Assembly: GCA_934700335.1 (NCBI GenBank)
Contig: CAKUXM010000012.1
Location: forward strand, 1-44,057
Source: an uncultured Candidatus Melainabacteria bacterium
GTDB lineage: Bacteria; Cyanobacteriota; Vampirovibrionia; Gastranaerophilales; Gastranaerophilaceae
Direction of reading: 5' to 3'
DNA length: 44,057 bases
The notes below the pieces were generated by a model that searched no databases, was not told where the DNA came from, and saw only the letters and a program-made list of their open reading frames with translations. Shown piece after piece: positions 16,645 to 23,177 of the stretch (its first letter is position 1; every line of letters begins with the position of its first letter). The position numbers and the translations under genes are program-made.

Positions 16645-17286
16645 ATGGTCTCAAATTATATTTCAGAACTGATTTCCTTCAGTAAAAGTGCAAAAAAGAC
16701 ATATAACACAAAAGATCCTACTCGGGCTCTTTCGACGGTTGGGTATGCTGTAAAACTTATTGATAAAACAGCGCAACTTTCAGACACAACTGCAGGTCAG
16801 TTTGCAACTGAATTGATTGATACTTTTGCAAAAGCAACAGAGGGTACCGGACTTGGAAAATGCGCAAGAGGTGCGTTAAATATTGCAAAACATACTGATG
16901 AAATTGGTATGTTTCGTTCTGGTCTAAAAACAATGAAGTCTAAAAATCCGGCAAGAACTTTTTTAAAAGAGAGTTTTGGTTGGATTGGACGTTTTGTATG
17001 TAAAGATTTAGTACTTGAACATGGAGCTAAATTATTAAATATCAAGGGTATAAAACCAATTGCAGAGTCAATAACAAAATTCTCTAAAAATACAAAAGGT
17101 TTTGGACAAGTTCCGAACATAATTGGAGGTGTTACATATTCTCTTGCAAAAGAATATGGTAAAAAGGGTGGAAAAATCGTAGGCAACTTTATTGCAGACA
17201 TGATAGGTTTACCTCCAGAAAATAATAATAACAAAGTTAACGAAGACTTATCGCCAAGAGAGTTGGCACATGCGCCTTTACGATAA
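16645..17286 (+). CDS. Unknown protein, tandem paralogue 3 of 3 (divergent)
   Basis: 213 residues. It keeps the family skeleton: SNYIxxL start, GYAVKLIDK, NPARxxxxE, NIKGIKxxxxxxxKFSKNTK, QVPNIIGG and a glycine-spaced helix (GKKGGKIVGNFIADMIGLPPE). The Lys/Pro tail and YYWG end are replaced by an Asn-rich linker and a basic terminus. Cysteines are not conserved with the other two, so a disulfide or metal role common to the family is unlikely. It starts 3 bp after paralogue 2, using GGGGT in that gene's last codons as ribosome site, so the pair is co-translated. Function unknown; the glycine-zipper-like end allows a guess of membrane contact, not more. Confidence 0.72.
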   Translation: MVSNYISELISFSKSAKKTYNTKDPTRALSTVGYAVKLIDKTAQLSDTTAGQFATELIDTFAKATEGTGLGKCARGALNIAKHTDEIGMFRSGLKTMKSKNPARTFLKESFGWIGRFVCKDLVLEHGAKLLNIKGIKPIAESITKFSKNTKGFGQVPNIIGGVTYSLAKEYGKKGGKIVGNFIADMIGLPPENNNNKVNEDLSPRELAHAPLR

Positions 17287-17376
17287 ATTTTAAGTAAATA
17301 TTACAGTTTCGTTAGAAATTATTTTTTTTTAATTCCTTTTTAGTACAATAGTTATAACAGACGAAAAGGAGTTTAT

Positions 17377-18651
17377 ATGGAAAGATTAATCGGACTAATT
17401 GGTATTGTTGTTATTTTATTCTTAGCTTTCTTGCTATCAAACAACAAAAAAGCCATTAATTATAAGACAATTGGTATAGGTTTAGCATTACAATTCTTGT
17501 TTGCTATATTCATTTTTAAAGTGCCAGTTGGTCAAAAAATATTTTTAACTATCGGTCATTGTATCGAGAAATTATTAGAGATTGCAAATGTTGGTGGTGC
17601 ATTTGTATTTGGTCCATTCGTTGATAATAAAGTTTTAGGTAATATTTTTGGCGAAGGTACAATGATTTTTGCAGCACAGTTAATCAGTGCAACAATTTTT
17701 ATGATGATGTTGGTAAATATTCTTTATTATTATGGAATTATGCAAAGAATAGTTACTATTCTTGGTAAAGCAATGAATAAAATCATGAAAGTTAGTGGTG
17801 CTGAAGCTCTTTCAAACGTTGCAAGTGCTTTTGTTGGTCAAGTAACAGCTCAAATTATGATTAAACCTTACTTACCAAAATTAACTCGTTCTGAATTATT
17901 AGCTTCAATGGCTGGTTCAATGGCTTGTACTTCTGGTGCTATGATGCCAGTTTACGCAATGATGGGCATTCCTATTGTTTACGTACTAGCTTCAGCTATC
18001 ATGGCTATACCTGGAGCTTTAGTTATTTCAAAAATAATTTATCCAGAAGTTGATACTCCAGAAACAATGGAAAATATTAAATTAAGCAGAAGAAGAACTC
18101 ACGTAAACGTATTTGATGCTATTGCATCAGGCGCATCTGAAGGTATGACAGTATCTCTTACAGTTGTTGCAATGTTATTAGCAATCGTTGCTTTGATTAG
18201 TTTAATTGACTACGTTTTAGGTATGTGTGGTGGTGCTCTTTATAGCGCTTTACACTTAACAGGTCCTGTTCTTGGTTTCGATTTGCCACACTTATCATTG
18301 AAAATGATTTTAGGTAAATTCTTTGCAATATTCGCTTTGATTATGGGTACACCAGTTCAAGATATATTCAATGTTGGTGGTGTAATTGGTTTGAAAGTTG
18401 TTTCAAATGAAGTTTATGGTTATGCTGACTTGATTGCAATTAAAGATATTATTTCTAATAAAGCGTTTATCATTGCATCATTTGCAATTTGTTCATTCGG
18501 TAACTTTGGTTCTATCGCAACTCAAATTGGTGCAATCGGAGGTCTTGCTCCTAACCAAAGAAAAAATCTTGCAAGATTAGGATTGAGAGCTTTAATTTGC
18601 GGGGTATTTACTTGCTTTATTTCAGCTTGTATCGCAGGTATCTTATTATAA
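17377..18651 (+). CDS. Concentrative nucleoside transporter (CNT/NupC family)
   Basis: An inner-membrane, cation-driven importer of nucleosides with about eight to ten hydrophobic segments over 424 residues. Family landmarks: GEGTMIFAAQLISATIFMMMLVNILYYYGIMQ, KPYLPKLTRSEL, NEVYGYADL (the conserved Glu) and SFGNFGSIATQIGAIGGLAPNQR with the conserved Asn and Ser. The usual GQTEAP signature, whose Gln and Glu contact the base in the known Vibrio structure, reads GQVTAQ (154-159). The Glu is lost, so base selectivity or coupling may differ. AAGGAG ribosome site 5 bp upstream; single-gene unit with a strong terminator. Family sure, substrate unsure. Confidence 0.88.
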   Translation: MERLIGLIGIVVILFLAFLLSNNKKAINYKTIGIGLALQFLFAIFIFKVPVGQKIFLTIGHCIEKLLEIANVGGAFVFGPFVDNKVLGNIFGEGTMIFAAQLISATIFMMMLVNILYYYGIMQRIVTILGKAMNKIMKVSGAEALSNVASAFVGQVTAQIMIKPYLPKLTRSELLASMAGSMACTSGAMMPVYAMMGIPIVYVLASAIMAIPGALVISKIIYPEVDTPETMENIKLSRRRTHVNVFDAIASGASEGMTVSLTVVAMLLAIVALISLIDYVLGMCGGALYSALHLTGPVLGFDLPHLSLKMILGKFFAIFALIMGTPVQDIFNVGGVIGLKVVSNEVYGYADLIAIKDIISNKAFIIASFAICSFGNFGSIATQIGAIGGLAPNQRKNLARLGLRALICGVFTCFISACIAGILL

Positions 18652-18670
18652 GCTAATTACAAATATTTAA

Positions 18671-18715
18671 AAAAGGCGCAAATTTGATTTAATCAAATTT
18701 GCGCCTTTTTTTTTC
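18671..18715 (+). terminator. Terminator of the nucleoside transporter gene
   Basis: A 13-bp perfect stem (18675-18687 with 18693-18705), loop TTTAA, then a run of about nine T. Upstream A-run makes it partly bidirectional. Confidence 0.93.
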
Positions 18716-18725
18716 TAAATGTAAA

Positions 18726-18778
18726 CTAAAAAAAATCGGTCAATCCCTACAAAGATAGAAGACACCGATTTTTTTTAT
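18726..18778 (-). terminator. Long-loop terminator of the 53-residue gene
   Basis: AATCGGT (ending 18740) pairs with ACCGATT (18764-18770), extended by A/T runs on both sides, around a loop of about 23 nt. On the minus strand it ends in a T-run 20 bp past the small gene's stop codon. Confidence 0.7.
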
Positions 18779-18798
18779 ACTTTTTGTTAAATAACTAA

Positions 18799-18960
18799 CT
18801 AAGCTTGGAATGCTGCTGAAGCCCCTGAGTTAGTATTATTATCTGCGAAACCAAAACCAAAAGCTGAATTGATGAATGCCATTTTTGGAGCTTCTTGTTG
18901 TTCATCTACTTTCTTATTGTCTTTAATTGCTGTTAATGCGTTGATTCCATTTAATTCCAT
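18799..18960 (-). CDS. Small 53-residue protein, unknown
   Basis: Reading from the ATG: MELNGINALTAIKDNKK, an acidic Gln/Glu patch, then MAFINSAFGFGF, an Asn/Thr/Ser stretch and an Ala-rich end. The ribosome site AAGGAGAAC lies 5 bp upstream and is among the best in the window, and a hairpin terminator follows the stop, so I take the gene as real despite its size. There is no signal peptide or membrane helix. No characterised family is recognised. It lies between the convergent end of the transporter gene and the end of the gloA-containing operon, with its own upstream AT-rich region of about 155 bp. Confidence 0.72.
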   Translation of the reverse strand: MELNGINALTAIKDNKKVDEQQEAPKMAFINSAFGFGFADNNTNSGASAAFQA

Positions 18961-19115
18961 ATCTGTTCTCCTTTAATCTCTTTATATATCTCGTACTTAT
19001 ATAAAGTATTTTTGTTTTAAAAAATTGCCTTTTTTGATTGTTTTATATTAAGAAATGTTACATTAAGTATATAACTTAGTCTTTCATTCTTTACAAATAA
19101 AGTAATTCAGCAATA

Positions 19116-19490
19116 TTAAGCTTGTTGGATTAATTCAATTTGGTTTCCATCTGGGTCAAGTACAAACGCTATTTTTGTACCAGAGAAAATCACATAAGGT
19201 TCGTACAAATATTTATAGCCTAATTTGTTTAATTTTTCTGTAAATTCATCCATGGAATCCACTGAAAATGCGAAATGTCCGAATGCGTTGCCGTTTTCGT
19301 AACCGTTTTCAGGAATTTCATCATTTACTGTTAATTCTATTTGAGCAGTGTGTTCTTCGTCTTCCAGATAAATTAATTCGCAGTCATCAAGTCTTTTCTT
19401 TTTAACGATTGTCATGTTTAAAAGATTTTGGTAAAAAGCTAAAGATTTTTGAACATCTTTAACTCTTATCATTGCGTGTAAAAATTTCAT
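19116..19490 (-). CDS. gloA: VOC-family glyoxalase I-like protein
   Basis: A vicinal-oxygen-chelate protein of 124 residues. The four expected metal ligands of glyoxalase I are present: H5, E52, H72 and E119 (DPDGNQIELI). Glyoxalase I isomerises the methylglyoxal-thiol adduct, detoxifying methylglyoxal from sugar metabolism. Length is slightly below the E. coli enzyme (135). Whether glutathione or another thiol is used cannot be told; no gloB is nearby. Last gene of the six-gene minus-strand operon, 2 bp after ispF, ribosome site AGGAAAAG. Confidence 0.8.
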   Translation of the reverse strand: MKFLHAMIRVKDVQKSLAFYQNLLNMTIVKKKRLDDCELIYLEDEEHTAQIELTVNDEIPENGYENGNAFGHFAFSVDSMDEFTEKLNKLGYKYLYEPYVIFSGTKIAFVLDPDGNQIELIQQA

Positions 19491-19492
19491 AA

Positions 19493-19972
19493 TTACTTTT
19501 CCTTTCTTAGCATAACTACAGCATTTGCTTCAATGGCTTTCTTTTCACCAACTGCGTCCATTTGCTCATTAGTTTTTGCTTTTATTGATAGTTGATTTTC
19601 TTTTATATTTAAAACTTCTGATAAAACCTTAATCATTTTAGGAATACATGGTTTCATTTTTGGTTCTTGAAGAATAATGTTTGAGTCGATGTTATTAATC
19701 ACATAACCCTTTTCAGTAATCAAATCTAAAACATTTTTTAAAAGTTCAACACTTGAAATCCCTTTGTATTTAGGGTCAGTATCAGGAAAATGAGTTCCAA
19801 TATCAGATAGAGCTAATGCGCCTAACATAGCATCAATAATGGCGTGAATTAGAACATCTGCATCTGAATGACCTAAAAGACCTTTTTCATAAGGAATTTC
19901 TACTCCGCCTATAATAAGAGGTCTATCTTCTACTAGTTTGTGTATATCGTAACCTAACCCTACTCTAAACAT
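19493..19972 (-). CDS. ispF: 2-C-methyl-D-erythritol 2,4-cyclodiphosphate synthase
   Basis: IspF forms the cyclic diphosphate intermediate of the MEP isoprenoid pathway. GLGYDIHKL gives zinc ligands D9 and H11, and LIHAIIDAMLGAL gives H43; GHSDADV and the ending KAKTNEQMDAVGEKKAIEANAVVMLRK are family hallmarks. The start is set at the ATG with AGTAGG 6 bp upstream; a GTG two codons earlier is possible. It begins 6 bp after the HAD phosphatase stop. The partner ispD is not in the window and not fused here. Confidence 0.95.
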   Translation of the reverse strand: MFRVGLGYDIHKLVEDRPLIIGGVEIPYEKGLLGHSDADVLIHAIIDAMLGALALSDIGTHFPDTDPKYKGISSVELLKNVLDLITEKGYVINNIDSNIILQEPKMKPCIPKMIKVLSEVLNIKENQLSIKAKTNEQMDAVGEKKAIEANAVVMLRKEK

Positions 19973-19978
19973 TTTCAC

Positions 19979-20779
19979 CTACTTTACAAATTTTTCTATC
20001 GCTTTAGCAAAACCATCGTTATCAACTGTATCAGTAACATAGTCTGCAATAGCTTTCAATTCGTCTGTTGCGTTACCCATTGCAACTTTTACGCCCCCTG
20101 ACTGCAACAATTCAATGTCGTTGTTGTGGTCTCCGATTGTAAGCGTTTCTTCTTTTGAAATGCCGTATAAGTTTTGTAAAAATCTCAACCCGTCGCCTTT
20201 TGTCGCTTCTTTATGACAAATTTCGCAGAAGAAATCTGTTGATTTACAAATGAATAATTCCGGATATTCTTTTTTTAGATAATTTGTTAATCTATCAATC
20301 TTTTCAGCATCATTGTAATCAATTAATAAGATTTTATTTACGTTGTTAATTTCTAATTCATCAAAAGGTTTGATTGTGAATGGAATTTTTTGGTAATCAA
20401 CGTATTTTTTTGTGAATTCATTTTCCGCTTCAACGAACAAGTTATCGTTCATGTATAAATTCATATGAACATGTTCATTTTTACCCCAGTTTAAAATCTT
20501 TTTAGCTATATCGTTCGGAATATCTCTTTCGTAAAGAATTTTTTCATGAGGAGTATTTTCACAAACCAGTGCTCCTTGAAAAGATACAACTGGAGAATTT
20601 ATACCAATAATATTTGCAATTTTCTTTGCGGAGCGGTTCATTCTTCCTGTAACCAAAACTACTTTTACACCTAATTTATCCAAATTTTTAAGGCATTCTA
20701 AAACTTTTGGATTAAATTCACCATTATGTTTTAAAATAGTTCCGTCGATATCTGTTGCAACCATTTTAATCTTTGACAT
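19979..20779 (-). CDS. Cof-type HAD-superfamily phosphatase (HAD-IIB)
   Basis: A cytoplasmic phosphatase of 266 residues with DIDGT (D10 nucleophile, D12 acid/base), VTGR (44-46) as motif II, and KGDG followed by TIGDHNNDIELL for motifs III and IV. The large cap insertion between motifs II and III is the Cof type. Substrates in the family include sugar phosphates, FMN and PLP; none can be chosen. Ribosome region reads AAGGTAGGTA 5 bp before ATG, complementary over 8 nt to the small RNA at 143-235. Sits between nudF-like and ispF in the operon. Confidence 0.88.
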   Translation of the reverse strand: MSKIKMVATDIDGTILKHNGEFNPKVLECLKNLDKLGVKVVLVTGRMNRSAKKIANIIGINSPVVSFQGALVCENTPHEKILYERDIPNDIAKKILNWGKNEHVHMNLYMNDNLFVEAENEFTKKYVDYQKIPFTIKPFDELEINNVNKILLIDYNDAEKIDRLTNYLKKEYPELFICKSTDFFCEICHKEATKGDGLRFLQNLYGISKEETLTIGDHNNDIELLQSGGVKVAMGNATDELKAIADYVTDTVDNDGFAKAIEKFVK

Positions 20780-20795
20780 AAGTTTACCTACCTTT

Positions 20796-21323
20796 TTATA
20801 ATTTAAAAGCTCTCATTAATGCACAAATTGTCTTTGAGTCATTAATTTCGCCATTTTTAATCATTTCAAAAATATCATCTAATTTGTATTCGTAAGCTTC
20901 TATAATTTCGCCGTCATCAGGACATGGTGCATCATAGTACAAATCTGTAGCCAAGAATAAATACAATTTTTCATCACAAATACCAGGAGTTGTGTTGATA
21001 TAACCTAAATCCTTCCAGTTTTTAGCTCTGTAACCTGTTTCTTCTAAAAGTTCTCTTTTTATTGCTTCGTGAATGTCTTCACCTTTTTCTAATTTACCGG
21101 CAGGTAACTCAAGTGAGACTTTTTGAATTGCGTAACGGTATTGTTTTACCATAAGGATTGTATTTTCGTCCTTCATTGCTACTGCAACTACACCTCCTGG
21201 GTGTCGGATTACTTCTCTAAAGGATTTTTTGCCGTCAGGAAGTTCAATATCGTCTAGCGTAATATTAATAACCTTTCCTTCATAAGTTACTCTTGTGCTT
21301 AGTTGTTTTTCTATAAATTCCAT
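20796..21323 (-). CDS. nudF: Nudix hydrolase, ADP-ribose pyrophosphatase-like
   Basis: The Nudix box is intact: G77-x5-E83-x7-R90-E91-L-L-E94-E95-T-G97. The wider context QYRYAIQKVSLELPAGKLE and the TTPGICDEKLYLFLA segment are typical of the ADP-ribose/ADP-sugar pyrophosphatase branch, which hydrolyses ADP-ribose to AMP and ribose 5-phosphate. 175 residues, normal size. Ribosome site GTAGGTGGGAT. Starts 7 bp after the helical-repeat gene in the minus-strand operon. Symbol by family resemblance. Confidence 0.85.
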   Translation of the reverse strand: MEFIEKQLSTRVTYEGKVINITLDDIELPDGKKSFREVIRHPGGVVAVAMKDENTILMVKQYRYAIQKVSLELPAGKLEKGEDIHEAIKRELLEETGYRAKNWKDLGYINTTPGICDEKLYLFLATDLYYDAPCPDDGEIIEAYEYKLDDIFEMIKNGEINDSKTICALMRAFKL

Positions 21324-21330
21324 ATCCCAC

Positions 21331-22494
21331 CTACATTGCTAATATTATAGCTTTTATATTTTCATCAGAAATATTTTTAAGTATTTCTTCTTTATTTATC
21401 AAATTCATTTTGCCTAACATTTTTAAAGCTGCAAGAGATTTTAAAACAATAGTTGGATTTTTTGCAGATGTTAGGTTAACAAGTCTTTGTTCATTTTTTA
21501 CTAAATCTATTGCAGTTAAGACAAAATCACTGTTTTCATCAAGTTCGACTTCTGCTAAGTCTGATAGCATGTTTGAGTCTATTGATGATAATAATTTTTT
21601 GATGTCGAAAATTTCGTTTTTAGTATTTTTGTCTTCGTCGTATAAGTATTCATCATTTTCTGTTAATGTGTTAAATTTTTCTTTTGCATTTAATACAATT
21701 AGAGCTTCTTTTGAGCCTAAGTTGTTTAATAAACAGCAAAGAACATCATAAAGTTGGTAATCAAACACTTGTGAAAGTGTTGTAACTTCGCCAAGTCCAT
21801 CAATGATTAAATTTATCATATATAAACCCGCATTGCTGTCAAAATCTAAAATGTTGAAAATGCTATCTAAATATGGTATTTCAGCTGCAATATTTTCTGC
21901 CATTGATGATGATTTTAAAGTATTTAAAATAGCTGGAATAGCGTTTTTATCTCCATAAGCAACTAAAAATTTAACAGCGGATAGTTTTTCAAAATCATCT
22001 GCTGATGAAAGAGTGTTTATTGCTTTTTCATAAAGTTCCCTGTCTTCAAGAGATGCAAGAGCTTCTGCGCAATTTAGTGCTAGTGGTTCAAAGTCTGAAT
22101 AAGCATATTCTTTTAGAATATTTAAAGCGGCTGTACTTTTTGAAACGGCAAAAAACTTGGCACAGTAAGCTTTTTCGTTTTCTGAACCGTTTTTGAAAAT
22201 ATCTAAAATCTTAGCAATCAAATCATTGTTTGAAAATTTTACTAATGATTTTGCAATAAAATCAACGTATGAAGGCGAATAGAAAGGAAGGAATTCGAGT
22301 AAGTTCAAGTAATTATTAGAATTTACTGCATTTTCTAATCTATTTGCGACATTGTTTTTAACAAAATCAAATAAGAAATCATCTTGATTAACAAGTTCTT
22401 CAAAAGTCTTAAAATCAGCATTGTCGACTATATGAGAAGCAGCCATCTCATAGTCTGGTTTATTTTTAGAAGTTAATTTTTTAACTAAAGACAT
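21331..22494 (-). CDS. HEAT-like alpha-solenoid protein, unknown
   Basis: 387 residues with no signal peptide or membrane helix. The sequence is made of short paired helices with recurring Leu/Ala patterns, for example AALNILKEYAYSDFEPLALNCAEALASLEDRELYEKAINTL and NAIPAILNTL, consistent with HEAT/PBS-lyase-like repeats from about residue 100 to 250 and again near the C-terminus. Such solenoids are binding scaffolds; no partner can be named. It starts 4 bp after the DprA-like gene without its own ribosome site, so it should be translated by coupling. Confidence 0.7.
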   Translation of the reverse strand: MSLVKKLTSKNKPDYEMAASHIVDNADFKTFEELVNQDDFLFDFVKNNVANRLENAVNSNNYLNLLEFLPFYSPSYVDFIAKSLVKFSNNDLIAKILDIFKNGSENEKAYCAKFFAVSKSTAALNILKEYAYSDFEPLALNCAEALASLEDRELYEKAINTLSSADDFEKLSAVKFLVAYGDKNAIPAILNTLKSSSMAENIAAEIPYLDSIFNILDFDSNAGLYMINLIIDGLGEVTTLSQVFDYQLYDVLCCLLNNLGSKEALIVLNAKEKFNTLTENDEYLYDEDKNTKNEIFDIKKLLSSIDSNMLSDLAEVELDENSDFVLTAIDLVKNEQRLVNLTSAKNPTIVLKSLAALKMLGKMNLINKEEILKNISDENIKAIILAM

Positions 22495-22498
22495 TTTA

Positions 22499-23095
22499 TT
22501 AATCTAAATAAAAAGCTGTAATAACTTTATGACCTTCTTCTGCGTATTCAATAGCGCCGTGAAGAGTTTTAGATGTATGAGATAAGAAACAGATTAATTG
22601 ATTACAATCATCAATAATTTCTCTGTTGCAAACTCTAGAAGCATCAGCAAGAGTCATCATAGCTCTATCTGAGTGTTCAACGATGTTTGGAACACCGATT
22701 AATTGATCTTGAACGTCAGAAGGTTGTTGACCAATAGTTTGTGGTAAAATAACTTTCAACTTATCTGGGTTAGCTTTCATAGCGCCTCTAATAGCAGCAG
22801 CATTTGTACCAGATGAACCACCAGAAGTAATAATTGTATTACCTTGCATAGCTAAAGCAGTAACAAGGGTTTCAATGATTTGTTGGTGTGTGATTGCAAG
22901 ATTACGGCTACCGATAACTGCAATTTTTTTAGACGATTGGTGAATTGTAGCTAATTCCATTGCTAATTCATCAACAGTATCTGGAGAATCAGAACTTACT
23001 GTATCTAAATCATCAAGTGGAACCATAATTGTACTTTGGTTTTCAGAACCTTCGCCATCTAAGTTTACAATTCTATTGTTTTTTTCGTCTAACAT
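22499..23095 (-). CDS. DprA/Smf-like Rossmann protein of the cyanobacterial type
   Basis: The core KIAVIGSRNLAITHQQIIETL ... ITSGGSSGTNAAAIRGAM is the DprA/LOG-type nucleotide- or DNA-binding fold, and the ending SKTLHGAIEYAEEGHKVITAFYLD completes it. The small size (198 residues), the TH..I motif and the overall layout match a protein I know from cyanobacterial genomes, annotated there as a DNA recombination-mediator protein A. It lacks the N-terminal SAM-like and C-terminal winged-helix domains of full DprA, so a role in natural transformation is uncertain. The start is the ATG with AAGGTAGG 6 bp upstream. First gene of a six-gene operon divergent from pcrA. Confidence 0.82.
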   Translation of the reverse strand: MLDEKNNRIVNLDGEGSENQSTIMVPLDDLDTVSSDSPDTVDELAMELATIHQSSKKIAVIGSRNLAITHQQIIETLVTALAMQGNTIITSGGSSGTNAAAIRGAMKANPDKLKVILPQTIGQQPSDVQDQLIGVPNIVEHSDRAMMTLADASRVCNREIIDDCNQLICFLSHTSKTLHGAIEYAEEGHKVITAFYLD

Positions 23096-23113
23096 ATATC
23101 CTACCTTTTTTAA

Positions 23114-23140
23114 TTGCAAAATTAATTATTTTAGTATAAT
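23114..23140 (+). promoter_or_regulatory. Possible pcrA promoter
   Basis: TATAAT at 23135-23140 is a perfect -10 box; the best upstream -35 candidate TTGCAA ends 15 bp away, shorter than ideal. It would start transcription near 23147 in the 80-bp gap shared with the divergent operon. Confidence 0.45.
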
Positions 23141-23177
23141 AATAGTATCATAAAAGTTTTTTTTTGTGAATAGGGAT

